The notes below the pieces were generated by a model that saw nothing but the letters and a program-made list of their open reading frames with translations, did not search any database and was not told the DNA's origin. Shown here piece by piece: positions 18,002 to 26,772 of a stretch of 64,000 bases of DNA. The stretch is taken from contig NZ_CP080410.1 of the NCBI RefSeq assembly GCF_019448255.1, positions 558,001-622,000 of the forward strand, given 5' to 3'. Numbering within the stretch: the first letter of the stretch is position 1; every line of letters begins with the position of its first letter. A program made the position numbers and the translations under genes. The DNA is from Qipengyuania flava. GTDB lineage: Bacteria; Pseudomonadota; Alphaproteobacteria; Sphingomonadales; Sphingomonadaceae.

Positions 18002-19141
18002 TCAGCCCTCGCGGGTTTCAAGCCATTCCAGCAGGCTCGCAAGGCAATCGCGCGCCAGCATCTTGCAGCGCTCCGGGCTCCAGCCCTGGTCGGGCTCGGG
18101 GCTCGCCGGATTGTCCTTGTAGGGCATTTCCAGCGTCATCGCGGTCGCTCCGAAACGCTCGGCCACCTGGTTGGTGCTCATCGACAGGTTCGCCTTGCCG
18201 GGTGCTGCCTTGGTGTAGCCGAGTTCCGTCTGGAAATCGGGCGTGCGGCGGTCGAGGATCGCTTCGTAGCTGTAGAAGCGGTCGCCGTGCTCTTCGGTCC
18301 AGCTCGGGATGCCTTCGTAACCGGCAAGGAAGCTCACCGGGATCGCTTCGTCCCCGTGGACGTCCATGGCGAAATCGACGCCGGTCTTGTCCATGTGGTT
18401 GCGGATTGCGAGCACTTCGGGCGAGCGTTCGGCGGTGGGTTCGGCCCATTCGCGGTTGAGGTTTGCACCGGCGGCGTTGACGCGCAGGTTGCCGCGCTTC
18501 GATCCGTCCGGGTTGCAGTTCGGTACGACGTGCAGGCGGCACTTCTCGCGCAGCAGTCGTCCAACGCTGTCGGCAGGATCGGTCAGCACTTCGAGCGCGC
18601 CTTCCATCCACCATTCGGCCTGTGTTTCGCCGGGATGCTGGCGCGCGTAGAGCCACACGCTGAATTCGCCTTCGCCCATTTCGAGGCAATCGATCGGCTG
18701 CCCGTCGAGCGAGGTGCCAAGGTGCACATGGGTAACGCCTTCCGAGGCTGCCGCTTCGGCGACGAGATCGTGGTGGCGTTCCATCGAATAGGGGGCGAAA
18801 TAGGCGAACCATGCAATGTCGCTGGCCGGCGTGTAGCGGATGGTCAGCGTGCCGCCCGCTTCGTTCTTGTCATAGGTCGAGGCGGCGCGGGCCCAGTAGT
18901 CGCGATCTTCCGAAACACAGCTGTCGTAGCCCGGCCAGCCGCCCGGATAGGCGCTTTCTTCAAGGCCCGTGATCTTCAGCTCGAGCTCGCGCCCCGCTGC
19001 GCCGGACACGCGGAAATGGTACCACTGCTTGAATTCGCTGTTGGTGTCCTTCGGGATCGCCAGCGTCGCGCTGGCGCCGTTCACCGACAGGACTTCGATA
19101 TTGCCGCTATCAAACGCGGAATCGATACGGATATCGCTCAC
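18002..19141 (-). CDS. M14 family carboxypeptidase, cytosolic-carboxypeptidase-like
   Basis: 379 residues. An N-terminal beta domain of about 120 residues precedes the zinc carboxypeptidase domain. Ligands are H169 and E172 in [13 protein letters not shown] and H262 in DVHGDEA; E338 in TLEMPYKDN is the likely catalytic Glu. NPDG and NLNREW are further M14 signatures. This arrangement matches the CCP-like M14D branch, which removes C-terminal Glu or other residues. There is no signal peptide, so it is cytoplasmic. Its start overlaps the DUF4136 stop (ATGA). Confidence 0.9.
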   Translation of the reverse strand: MSDIRIDSAFDSGNIEVLSVNGASATLAIPKDTNSEFKQWYHFRVSGAAGRELELKITGLEESAYPGGWPGYDSCVSEDRDYWARAASTYDKNEAGGTLTIRYTPASDIAWFAYFAPYSMERHHDLVAEAAASEGVTHVHLGTSLDGQPIDCLEMGEGEFSVWLYARQHPGETQAEWWMEGALEVLTDPADSVGRLLREKCRLHVVPNCNPDGSKRGNLRVNAAGANLNREWAEPTAERSPEVLAIRNHMDKTGVDFAMDVHGDEAIPVSFLAGYEGIPSWTEEHGDRFYSYEAILDRRTPDFQTELGYTKAAPGKANLSMSTNQVAERFGATAMTLEMPYKDNPASPEPDQGWSPERCKMLARDCLASLLEWLETREG

Positions 19142-19743
19142 TCGGAAACCTCTACTTCAATCGTTTCGCCCGAATTGCCGGGAAATTCACGGAACAGCGC
19201 GGAGGCGAGGGTCTGGGCGTTCGCCCTGCCGCGCGCAAGGGGGGAATCGACCGGCGTGCGCAGATCGGCGCGGCCTTCCCACAGGTTCTCTCCGCTGGCG
19301 GTGTCGCGCAGCGTCACGGACAGGCGGGTGCTCACCTGCTCTTTCGGCCCGCCGCCAAGGTTGATGCCGATCCCGACGCCAAGGCCGGAACCGTAGCTTC
19401 CGGTCGAACCGCCGACGCCGACGCTCACGGGACTACGCGCATTTTCGCCGCCCGAAACGAAGCGTTCGATGGCGATTTCGGCAATCTGGCCGGCGCTATC
19501 TCGGTCCGTTTCGGTGTAGCCGAGGCGGGCGAGCTCTTCGGCCACGGCCGCCTTGTAGGGCGCAAGCTCCAGGCTGTCCGCGGCGTCACCGGGGGCGCCG
19601 GCAACGAAGACGTTGCCCTGGCCGAGGCTGGAAACCCGTTCTGCGGCGACGAAGCGGGTCACTTCGACCGGCCCTTGCGGTGCTACGCAGCCGGTCAGAG
19701 CGGCCGCCGCGGCGAGCCCCATGGCTAGGTTACGGATATCCAT
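19138..19743 (-). CDS. DUF4136 family lipoprotein
   Basis: 201 residues with lipoprotein signal [11 protein letters not shown] glycine-rich middle ([20 protein letters not shown]) is typical of DUF4136 outer-membrane-associated lipoproteins, and so are the flanking strands ending [10 protein letters not shown]. Function unknown. First gene of a two-gene operon with the M14 peptidase. Confidence 0.8.
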   Translation of the reverse strand: MDIRNLAMGLAAAAALTGCVAPQGPVEVTRFVAAERVSSLGQGNVFVAGAPGDAADSLELAPYKAAVAEELARLGYTETDRDSAGQIAEIAIERFVSGGENARSPVSVGVGGSTGSYGSGLGVGIGINLGGGPKEQVSTRLSVTLRDTASGENLWEGRADLRTPVDSPLARGRANAQTLASALFREFPGNSGETIEVEVSE

Positions 19744-19879
19744 CAGTGCGATCCTCGTTGCGGTGTGTCGGCGTCTTGGCCTGTCTTCTTAACGCATGGC
19801 CGGACAAAACCGCACCCCGACCAGCGGCGGGACCCTTAGAGGCGTTGCCCTTACCAAATCGTATGCTACCTCACGCGCC

Positions 19880-20890
19880 ATGAGCGACACGACGAAAGTC
19901 CCGGTGCTGGTCACCGGAGGAGCCGGGTACATCGGCAGCCATGCCGTGCTGGCGCTGCGCGATGCGGGCTGGCCGGTGGCCGTGATCGACAATCTGTCGA
20001 CCGGCTTTGCCTTTGCCGTACCCGACGATGTGCCGCTTTACGAAGGCGACATTTCGGACACCATCCTGCTCGAACAGATATTCGCCGAGCAGGGGATCAA
20101 GGCGATCATGCATTTCGCCGGATCGATCATCGTGCCCGAATCGGTCGAGAACCCGCTCAAGTATTACGACAACAACACGGTGAAGAGCCGCGCCCTGATC
20201 GAGGCGGCGGTCGAGGGCGGCGTGCAGCACTTCATCTTCAGCTCGACCGCGGCGACCTATGGGACGCCGGAAACCTCGCCGGTCAGCGAAGACAGCCCGA
20301 AGCAGCCGATCAACCCCTATGGCTGGTCGAAGCTGATGACCGAACAGATGCTCTCCGATGCGAGCGCGGCGCACGGTTTCAACCATTGCGCGCTGCGCTA
20401 TTTCAATGTCGCGGGCGCCGATCCGCAGGCCCGTACAGGTCAGTCGACCGCCGGCGCAACGCACCTGATCAAGGTCGCCTGCGAGGCGGCTACCGGGAAG
20501 CGCGAAAGCGTGGCGGTGTTCGGCACCGATTACGATACGCCCGATGGCACGGGTGTGCGCGATTACATCCACGTGAGCGATCTTGCCAATGCGCACCTTC
20601 TGGCGCTCGAGGCGCTCATCGCGGAGCCGGACCGCTCGCTGACGATGAACTGCGGCTATGGACGCGGCTTCTCGGTACTCGACGTGCTCGACGCGGTGGA
20701 CCGGGTGACCAACCAGACGATTACGCGGAAGATGGAACCACGCCGCGCAGGCGATCCGGGCGAACTGGTGTCCGATCCTTCGCGGATCCGCGAAACGCTT
20801 CCGTGGAAGCCCCGGCATGCCGATCTCGACGCCATCATCGCCCACGCCTTGCAGTGGGAGCGCAAGCTCTCGGAAATGCGCGGCGGGTGA
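19880..20890 (+). CDS. galE: UDP-glucose 4-epimerase
   Basis: 336 residues, extended SDR fold. It interconverts UDP-glucose and UDP-galactose, supplying precursors for surface polysaccharides. The NAD site GGAGYIGSH is at about residue 11. The catalytic pair YGWSK and the Ser/Thr in FSSTAATYG are present, as are RYFNVAGADP and RDYIHVSDLA. ATG 19880 (MSDTTKV) places the Rossmann motif at the normal distance. Monocistronic. Confidence 0.94.
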   Translation: MSDTTKVPVLVTGGAGYIGSHAVLALRDAGWPVAVIDNLSTGFAFAVPDDVPLYEGDISDTILLEQIFAEQGIKAIMHFAGSIIVPESVENPLKYYDNNTVKSRALIEAAVEGGVQHFIFSSTAATYGTPETSPVSEDSPKQPINPYGWSKLMTEQMLSDASAAHGFNHCALRYFNVAGADPQARTGQSTAGATHLIKVACEAATGKRESVAVFGTDYDTPDGTGVRDYIHVSDLANAHLLALEALIAEPDRSLTMNCGYGRGFSVLDVLDAVDRVTNQTITRKMEPRRAGDPGELVSDPSRIRETLPWKPRHADLDAIIAHALQWERKLSEMRGG

Positions 20891-20978
20891 CCGGCTTCCG
20901 GTTGGTCGCTTCAAACACTCACTTCGTCGTTCTGCATTGCCGCCCTTCCGGGCGCTCGTCTAAAGGCGGCCCTTGCGC

Positions 20979-21443
20979 ATGACCCTGCCATCTTTCCCCG
21001 ACGGTACGCTCGACGGCGACACGCATTTCTATGCGGTGCGCGTCTATTACGAAGACACCGATCTTTCGGGCATCACCTATCACGCCAACTACCTGCGCTG
21101 GTTCGAACGGGCGCGCAGCGATCTCCTGCGCCAGCTCGAGATCGACCAGCGTTCCGCGATCGAGGCGGGCGAGGGCGCCTATGCCGTGGCCGAGGTCAAT
21201 CTGAAGTATCTGCGCCCGGCAAAGCTGGACGACGATGTGCTGATCGAGACGCGCTGCACCGAACTTAAGGCCGCGTCATGCCGGATGCACCAGCGTGCGT
21301 TCAGGTTGGCGGGCGGAGAGCGCGAACTTCTCGCCGAGGCACATTTGCGCGTCGGCTTCGTTTCACCCGAAGGCCGGCCCAAGCGCCAGCCCGAAGAATG
21401 GCGCGCGGCCTTCGCGCGTTTTGCCGAGCAAGGGGACCAATGA
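20979..21443 (+). CDS. ybgC: Tol-Pal system acyl-CoA thioesterase YbgC
   Basis: 154-residue hot-dog thioesterase. The signature RVYYEDTDLSGITYHANYL contains the catalytic Asp of the 4-hydroxybenzoyl-CoA thioesterase class. It is the usual first gene of tol-pal operons and is thought to link acyl metabolism to the envelope machinery. ATG 20979 was chosen over TTG 20973. Its stop overlaps the tolQ ATG. Confidence 0.95.
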   Translation: MTLPSFPDGTLDGDTHFYAVRVYYEDTDLSGITYHANYLRWFERARSDLLRQLEIDQRSAIEAGEGAYAVAEVNLKYLRPAKLDDDVLIETRCTELKAASCRMHQRAFRLAGGERELLAEAHLRVGFVSPEGRPKRQPEEWRAAFARFAEQGDQ

Positions 21444-22138
21444 GCTCGCTAACTTTTCTCGCCGCCGCCGCACCGACCCGGCTCGATCCGATCCAATTGT
21501 TCCTCGATGCCGACATTGTCGTCCAGCTCGTCATGGCCGGATTGCTGCTGGCCAGCATCTGGGTGTGGACGATCATCGTCAGCTTCAGCCTGCGGATGAG
21601 CAAGCTGCGCAAGCAGTCCATCCAGTACGAGACCGAATTCTGGCAGGCCGAAAGTTTCGATCGCTTCACCTCGGAACGCGGCAACAAGGACATTCCTGCC
21701 TCGCGCGTTGCACAGGCCGCAGTGGCCGAGTGGCGCCGCTCGACCAAGGCGGGTGTGCGCGATGCCGAGGCGCTGCGCGGCCGGATCGTGACGGCCATGG
21801 ACAGCCAGATCGCGCTGGAGGCGGACGATATCGCCGAGCGGCTGAACTTCCTCGCCACCGTGGGCTCGGTCGCGCCCTTCGTTGGTCTCTTCGGCACGGT
21901 CTGGGGCATCATGAACAGCTTTTTCCAGATCGGTGCGCAGGAAAGCTCCTCGCTCGCCGTGGTCGCGCCCGGCATTTCCGAAGCGCTGTTCGCCACTGCG
22001 ATCGGCCTGTTCGCTGCAATCCCGGCCGTGATCGCCTACAATCGCTTCAGCCACCGTGTTGACCGCTACGAGGCACGCCTCCAGCGCTTCGCCGATAGGC
22101 TGAACGCGACCTTCAGCCGCCAGTTGGAAGCGCGCTGA
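21440..22138 (+). CDS. tolQ: TolQ proton-channel subunit
   Basis: 232 residues, inner-membrane ExbB/TolQ/MotA family. Three helices: about residues 28-50, and a pair around 140-160 and 175-200, with FVGLFGTVWGIMNSFFQI, the channel signature. With TolR it converts proton flow into TolA movement, driving outer-membrane constriction at division. ATG 21440 overlaps the ybgC stop and its own stop overlaps tolR. Confidence 0.97.
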   Translation: MSSLTFLAAAAPTRLDPIQLFLDADIVVQLVMAGLLLASIWVWTIIVSFSLRMSKLRKQSIQYETEFWQAESFDRFTSERGNKDIPASRVAQAAVAEWRRSTKAGVRDAEALRGRIVTAMDSQIALEADDIAERLNFLATVGSVAPFVGLFGTVWGIMNSFFQIGAQESSSLAVVAPGISEALFATAIGLFAAIPAVIAYNRFSHRVDRYEARLQRFADRLNATFSRQLEAR

Positions 22139-22620
22139 TGGCGATGGGGCTCGCCTCTGGCGGTGGAGGGCGACGACGCGGCCGCGGTTCGCGCCGCCGG
22201 CCAATGTCCGAGATCAACGTGACGCCCTTCGTCGACGTCATGCTTGTGCTGCTGATCATCTTCATGGTCACCGCGCCGCTGCTGACCGCAGGGGTGCCGA
22301 TCGACCTTCCCGATAGCCGTGCCTCGCAACTGCCGAACGAGCAGCAACAGCAGGTCACCATCGCCATCGACCGGGCAGGCTATGTCTATATCGACGATGT
22401 GGAGGTGCCGGTCGGCGGTCTGCCGCAGGCGCTTGAAAGCCTGCCGCGCGGCGGCGGGGAAGGGCCCGACATCACGCTGCGCGCCGACCGTGCGATCGAA
22501 TACGGCCGCGTCATGGCGGTCATGGGCGAGCTGAACCGCGCCGGATTGAACCGCATTTCGCTCATTACGAACAGCGCAGCGCCGGCAGCGGTCAACCCCG
22601 GTTCATCGAACGAGGAATAG
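22138..22620 (+). CDS. tolR: TolR proton-channel subunit
   Basis: 160 residues, ExbD/TolR family. MSEINVTPFVDVMLVLLIIF contains the single membrane helix with the protonatable Asp. The periplasmic domain follows. A basic Gly/Arg stretch (GGGGRRRGRGSRRRP) precedes the helix on the cytoplasmic side. Start overlaps the tolQ stop by one base; tolA follows ten bases later. Confidence 0.97.
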   Translation: MAMGLASGGGGRRRGRGSRRRPMSEINVTPFVDVMLVLLIIFMVTAPLLTAGVPIDLPDSRASQLPNEQQQQVTIAIDRAGYVYIDDVEVPVGGLPQALESLPRGGGEGPDITLRADRAIEYGRVMAVMGELNRAGLNRISLITNSAAPAAVNPGSSNEE

Positions 22621-22630
22621 CCGCAGACCT

Positions 22631-23434
22631 ATGGAGAGCAGAGGCATCAGGGCAGAGGAGCGGACCGGACTGATCGTCGCGGTCGTGCTGCATCTTGCGC
22701 TGCTGGCGATGCTGATCGTCCAGGGTCTGTTTCCCGCACCCGTCATCGACCCGCCGCAGCGCATGACGGTGAGCCTTGCCGAGGATGTCGGCATGGCGGC
22801 CACCGCTCCCGATCCGGTTGCCGAAAGCCGTGCCTCGGTCGCCCCGATGCTCGATCTCACCACCGCGCCGACGCCCGAGCAGGACCAGCCCGTGCCTCCC
22901 GAGGCGGAGCGTCCCACCCCGCAGGCGCAGCCGCAATCGTCGGCGCCTTCGTCCCGTACCGACAGCAGGCCGCGCCGCCGGCCCGATCCACCGCGCACCC
23001 AGGCCCAGCCCCAGCGCAGCGAAAGCCGCGGCGGTTCGCGCCTTGGCGACAACTTCCTCTCTGGTGCCGGTGACAGCACCACGACGAGTGAAACACGCAC
23101 CCCTGCGTCGCAGATCGGTGCCAGCACCAAGGCGTCGCTGTTCCAGGCGGTGGCACGGCAGCTGCGCCCCCATTGGCAGCCGCCCAGCGGTCCGGACGTC
23201 GACAAGATCGTCACCAAGGTCCGGTTTCGCCTCAATCCCGACGGCACGCTCGCCTCGCCCCCCAGCGTGGTGGGCCAGCGCGGCGTGACCGCTACCAACA
23301 GCGCGCAGGCCGGCCGTCATGGCGAACAGGCCATTCGCGCCGTCCAACTTGCCGCCCCCCTCGATTTGCCGGAAGAGTATTACGAAGCATGGAAACTGAT
23401 CACCGTGGATTTCGACTGGAGACTGGCGCAGTGA
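22631..23434 (+). CDS. tolA: TolA-type energy-coupling protein
   Basis: 267 residues: one membrane anchor (LIVAVVLHLALLAMLIVQGL), a Pro/Gln/Arg-rich periplasmic linker and a C-terminal TonB/TolA-like domain (LFQAVARQLRPHWQPP onward). It spans the periplasm and links TolQR to Pal/TolB. The linker is proline-rich and short compared with the long helical domain of enterobacterial TolA, as is common in alphaproteobacteria. Its stop overlaps the GTG of tolB. Confidence 0.9.
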   Translation: MESRGIRAEERTGLIVAVVLHLALLAMLIVQGLFPAPVIDPPQRMTVSLAEDVGMAATAPDPVAESRASVAPMLDLTTAPTPEQDQPVPPEAERPTPQAQPQSSAPSSRTDSRPRRRPDPPRTQAQPQRSESRGGSRLGDNFLSGAGDSTTTSETRTPASQIGASTKASLFQAVARQLRPHWQPPSGPDVDKIVTKVRFRLNPDGTLASPPSVVGQRGVTATNSAQAGRHGEQAIRAVQLAAPLDLPEEYYEAWKLITVDFDWRLAQ

Positions 23435-24813
23435 AATATTGCCTGATCGCCGCCGCCGCCCTCTTCGCCGCGCCGCTGGCCGCGCAGAACCAGGATCTTG
23501 GCCAGCCCCTGCCCGAAGGCGGCGAGGTCGAGACAATCGACGAAAGCGAGGGCTTGTCGGGCTCCGTCAGCTTCGAGGGTAATCTCGACGATCTCGGCAT
23601 CGCCATTCCCGGCTTTGCCACCGACCGCGATGTGGCGACCCCGGCAAACGCCTCGGGTACGGCCGCACTCGGCAAGGAGCTGGCGCGTGTCATCACGGCC
23701 GACCTGCGCAACAACGGGCTGTTCAAGCCGACCGGCCCCGATGCCCTGCCGCAGCCGAGCTTTGCCGACATCACCGCGCCAAGCTGGCCGACCTGGTCCA
23801 ACCGCGGCGCGGAAATGCTCGTCCACGGCTATGTACGCGGGCGCGGCGACGGACGCCTGACCGTCGGCTGCTATCTCTACGACATGGCGCTGCAGAGCGA
23901 ACTCATCCGCGAAGGCTGGGTGGTCCAGCCGGCGGACTGGCGCCGCGCAGCACATAAATGTGCCGACCTCATCTATTCGCGCCTGACCGGCGAAAGCCCG
24001 TTCTTCGACAGCCGCATCGCTTACATCGCCGAAACCGGCCCCAAGGATAACCGCACCAAGCGCCTGGCGATCATGGACAGCGACGGGGCGAACCACCGCT
24101 TTATCACCACCGGCCGCTCGACCGCGCTGACGCCGCGCTATTCGCCCGACTACCGCCAGCTGTCCTACCTCAGCTATGTCGACGGCAATCCGCGCATCTA
24201 TGTCTACGACATCGGCACCGGCCGGCAGACGCTGGTGACGCAGAGCAGCAACCCGACCTTCGCGCCGCGCTGGAGCCCGGACGGGCGCTGGCTGCTCTAT
24301 TCCATGGCGGTCAACGGCAATACGGACATCTACCGCGTCTCGGCGCGCGGCGGGGAAAGCGTGCGGCTTACCAACACGCCCGGCATTGACATCGGCGGGT
24401 CTTACTCGCCCGATGGCAGCCGCATCGTGTTCGAGAGCGACCGTTCGGGTTCGCAGCAGTGCTACGTGATGAATGCCGATGGCACTAACCAGCGCCGCAT
24501 CAGCTTCTCGGGTGGCCGCTGCGCCACGCCCGAATGGAGCCCGCGCGGTGACCAGATCGCCTTCACCAACGCAAGCTCGTTCAACATCTCGGTGATGACG
24601 CCTTCGGGCGGCAGCGTGCGTGTGCTCACCAACGGCTGGCAGGACGAAGCGCCCACCTGGGCGCCCAATGGCCGCATCATCCAGTTCTTCCGCACCGAGC
24701 GGAACAGCGGCAAGACCGCGCTCTATCAGGTCGATCTAACAGGGGAGAATCTGCGCAGGCTGGCGACGCCTGTGGACGCATCGGACCCGGCATGGGGACC
24801 GATCCTGCCGTAA
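23431..24813 (+). CDS. tolB: Tol-Pal protein TolB
   Basis: 460-residue periplasmic six-bladed beta-propeller. After a signal peptide (CLIAAAALFAAPLAAQ) comes an N-terminal domain (DLRNNGLFKP) and WD40-like repeats such as FAPRWSPDGRWLLYS, GGSYSPDGSRIVFESDRSG and TPEWSPRGDQIAFT. It binds Pal and passes information to TolA. The GTG start overlaps the tolA stop (GTGA). Confidence 0.97.
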   Translation: MKYCLIAAAALFAAPLAAQNQDLGQPLPEGGEVETIDESEGLSGSVSFEGNLDDLGIAIPGFATDRDVATPANASGTAALGKELARVITADLRNNGLFKPTGPDALPQPSFADITAPSWPTWSNRGAEMLVHGYVRGRGDGRLTVGCYLYDMALQSELIREGWVVQPADWRRAAHKCADLIYSRLTGESPFFDSRIAYIAETGPKDNRTKRLAIMDSDGANHRFITTGRSTALTPRYSPDYRQLSYLSYVDGNPRIYVYDIGTGRQTLVTQSSNPTFAPRWSPDGRWLLYSMAVNGNTDIYRVSARGGESVRLTNTPGIDIGGSYSPDGSRIVFESDRSGSQQCYVMNADGTNQRRISFSGGRCATPEWSPRGDQIAFTNASSFNISVMTPSGGSVRVLTNGWQDEAPTWAPNGRIIQFFRTERNSGKTALYQVDLTGENLRRLATPVDASDPAWGPILP

Positions 24814-24889
24814 CTGCATTGAATAAAACAGGGGAACGACCTTCGGGGGGCAAATCCGACTTCACCTGCTGTTTGAAAGGGGACAGCCT

Positions 24890-25399
24890 ATGAATACTCG
24901 TATTGCTACCGGCCTGATGCTCGCATCGACCATCGCGCTTGCCGCGTGCCAGAAGAAGGCGCCCGAAGAGCTTCCGCCGCCGCCGGTCGAAACCGCGACC
25001 CCGACCCCGACGCCGCCTGCCGGTCCTTCGGTGGGCACGCAGGCGCACTTCGTCAACGCTGTGGGTCAGGCCAACACGGTCGTCTATTTCGACACCGATC
25101 GCTACAATATCGATGCCGAGGATTCGACCAAGCTGCAGGTCCAGGCGCAGTATTTCAGCCAGAACCCGGGCGTGAATTTCACCATCGAAGGTCATGCCGA
25201 CGAACGCGGCACGCGCGACTACAACCTTGCGCTGGGCGAGCGCCGGGCGAACGCGGCGAAGAACTATCTCGTCTCGATCGGCATTCCGGCCAACCGCATC
25301 CGCACCGTCAGCTACGGCAAGGAGCGCCCGGTGGCGCTGGGCTCGAACGAAGCGGCCTGGGCGCAGAACCGCCGCGCGGCCACAGTCGTCATCAACTGA
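24890..25399 (+). CDS. pal: Peptidoglycan-associated lipoprotein Pal
   Basis: 169 residues. Lipoprotein signal with LAAC at about residue 19, a short Pro/Thr linker, and a C-terminal OmpA-like domain. The peptidoglycan-binding motifs are VYFDTDRYNI, EGHADERGTRDYNLALGERR and RAATVVI. It anchors the outer membrane to murein. GGGGA precedes the ATG. The 76-base gap after tolB leaves room for its own promoter. Ends in a terminator. Confidence 0.97.
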   Translation: MNTRIATGLMLASTIALAACQKKAPEELPPPPVETATPTPTPPAGPSVGTQAHFVNAVGQANTVVYFDTDRYNIDAEDSTKLQVQAQYFSQNPGVNFTIEGHADERGTRDYNLALGERRANAAKNYLVSIGIPANRIRTVSYGKERPVALGSNEAAWAQNRRAATVVIN

Positions 25400-25406
25400 C
25401 AAACGA

Positions 25407-25440
25407 AAAGGGGCTCCTTCCTCTTTGGAAGGGGCCCTTT
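25407..25440 (+). terminator. Terminator of the tol-pal operon
   Basis: Stem AAAGGGGCTCCTTCC (25407-25421) pairs with GGAAGGGGCCCTTT (25427-25440) around a TCTTT loop, with one G-T pair. It lies eight bases after the pal stop. A-rich on one side and T-rich on the other, so it may work in both directions. Confidence 0.75.
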
Positions 25441-25474
25441 CATCCTGCCTTTGCAGGCCCAACAGGCTTTTCGC

Positions 25475-25636
25475 CTAGCGGATGGCGGTGAATTCTGCGA
25501 AGGGCGAGGCGCTGGCCGCTGCTCCCAGACCGCCCGGAGCAAGACCGCCAAGGCTGGCGACGAGCGCGAATGCGGCCATGGTCAGGATGGCTGCCGATGC
25601 GGAGAAGGAAAGCTGGGGGCTCATGGTCTGTCTCAT
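25475..25636 (-). CDS. Small predicted membrane protein (53 residues)
   Basis: A short ORF read on the minus strand: MRQTMSPQLSFSASAAILTM, then an Ala/Leu-rich segment (AAFALVASLGGLAPGGLGAA), ending TAIR and TAG. It has one hydrophobic helix or an uncleaved signal. An internal ATG at 25624 gives 49 residues. Support is the clean coding-like composition, its fit to the gap, and a palindromic element just upstream. There is no strong ribosome site and I recognise no family. Confidence 0.5.
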   Translation of the reverse strand: MRQTMSPQLSFSASAAILTMAAFALVASLGGLAPGGLGAAASASPFAEFTAIR

Positions 25637-25671
25637 GGGTTGGCCGGGTAGGGCGAATATCTTAAGCTAAC

Positions 25672-25699
25672 GTTGCAATGCAACATTTCATATTGCAAC
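25672..25699. promoter_or_regulatory. Inverted repeat upstream of the small membrane ORF
   Basis: GTTGCAAT (25672-25679) and ATTGCAAC (25692-25699) are exact inverted repeats, 12 bases apart. The left arm continues into a second nested palindrome TTGCAATGCAA. It sits 36 bases upstream of the 53-residue ORF on the minus strand and 80 bases upstream of the J-domain gene on the plus strand. It looks like a regulator binding site; the regulator is unknown. Confidence 0.5.
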
Positions 25700-25779
25700 T
25701 GGTTCCCACACGCTTGCACCTTTTTCCAGCCCTCCTAGATTGACCGCGATGCTCAGCCGACAAACGACATTCCTTTTCC

Positions 25780-26313
25780 ATGCCTAGGCCCACACGATCC
25801 AACGACTGGGGTTTCCCGCGCTGGCGCGGCTACGGCTCCTCGCGCGAGGCGTCGACCGTGCGCCTGTGTGATCGGCATGGCTGCGAGGAACCGGGCAATT
25901 GCCCGGCGCCCAAGGCACCCAACAGCCCGGAACGCTGGATATTCTGCCAAAAGCACGCGGCCGAATACAACCAGAAGTGGGACTATTTCGAAGGCCTCGA
26001 CAAGGCCGAGAAAGCAGCGCGCGCCAAGGCCGAGCAGAGCGAGAACGCGGGCTATGCCGAAGCGCAGCATTACGGCTGGAGTGGCAGCGGTGATGGATCG
26101 CGCAGCGCGGACGAGATGCGCGCGCTCGATGTCCTCGAGCTCGAAGCCGACGTCGATTTCGCCACGATCAAGAAGGCCTGGCGCGAGAAGGCGAAAACCG
26201 TCCACCCTGATGTGAAACCGGGCGACAAGGAAGCGGCCGCCGAATTCCAGAAATTCCAGCTCGCCTACGAGGTCCTCAAGGCGGCAGAGGAACGCCGCGA
26301 GTGGAAGGGTTGA
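25780..26313 (+). CDS. J-domain (DnaJ-class) protein
   Basis: 177 residues. The C-terminal J-domain (about 115-177) has ALDVLELEADVDFATIKKAW and the HPD tripeptide in VHPDVKPGDKEAA, which stimulates DnaK ATPase. The N-terminal region carries a possible metal site, CDRHGCEEPGNCPAP with FCQKH, of four Cys plus His. So it is an atypical co-chaperone with its own N-terminal recognition module, without the Gly/Phe or zinc-finger regions of DnaJ. Confidence 0.86.
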   Translation: MPRPTRSNDWGFPRWRGYGSSREASTVRLCDRHGCEEPGNCPAPKAPNSPERWIFCQKHAAEYNQKWDYFEGLDKAEKAARAKAEQSENAGYAEAQHYGWSGSGDGSRSADEMRALDVLELEADVDFATIKKAWREKAKTVHPDVKPGDKEAAAEFQKFQLAYEVLKAAEERREWKG

Positions 26314-26360
26314 TCCCACATTAGGCAAATTTTTGCGATTGCGTCTTAGGCTTCGCGCTC

Positions 26361-26765
26361 ATGAGCGCTAGTCATGATCAGGATCGCCGCGGCAGGGACC
26401 GTGTACCGACCGACATCGGGCTGACATGCCGCGTGCCCGCGCGGCCAACGCCGACGCGCATCCTCGACGTTTCGCACTTTGGCTGCAGGGTCGATTTGCC
26501 GGGCTTCATCGCGGAACCCGGCGCAAGCATCGTTTTCGAGATGCCCAGCGGCGAGCGCATGAACGGCGAGGTCCGCTGGTCGGACGACGTGAACGCCGGC
26601 GTACGCTTTTCCCACGCCCTGCGTCCCGCAACAGCGCGCAGCCTCGGCCTTGAGGACAACTGCGATGCTGTGAGAACACCTGTCGCCGCGTCAGAGCCGG
26701 GCCGGAAGTCCGACGGCAGCCTTTTGCGGCACTGGTACCGCGAACGTTCGGAAAGCAGGGCCTAA
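26361..26765 (+). CDS. PilZ domain protein
   Basis: 134 residues. RRGRDRVPTDIG supplies the RxxxR-type arginines and LDVSHFGCRVDL the DxSxxG motif of PilZ domains, which bind cyclic di-GMP. A C-terminal tail of about 40 residues has no recognisable domain. A close paralogue lies at 27650-28039, on the other side of the SDR gene. The output partner is unknown. Confidence 0.85.
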   Translation: MSASHDQDRRGRDRVPTDIGLTCRVPARPTPTRILDVSHFGCRVDLPGFIAEPGASIVFEMPSGERMNGEVRWSDDVNAGVRFSHALRPATARSLGLEDNCDAVRTPVAASEPGRKSDGSLLRHWYRERSESRA

Positions 26766-26772
26766 GCCCCCT

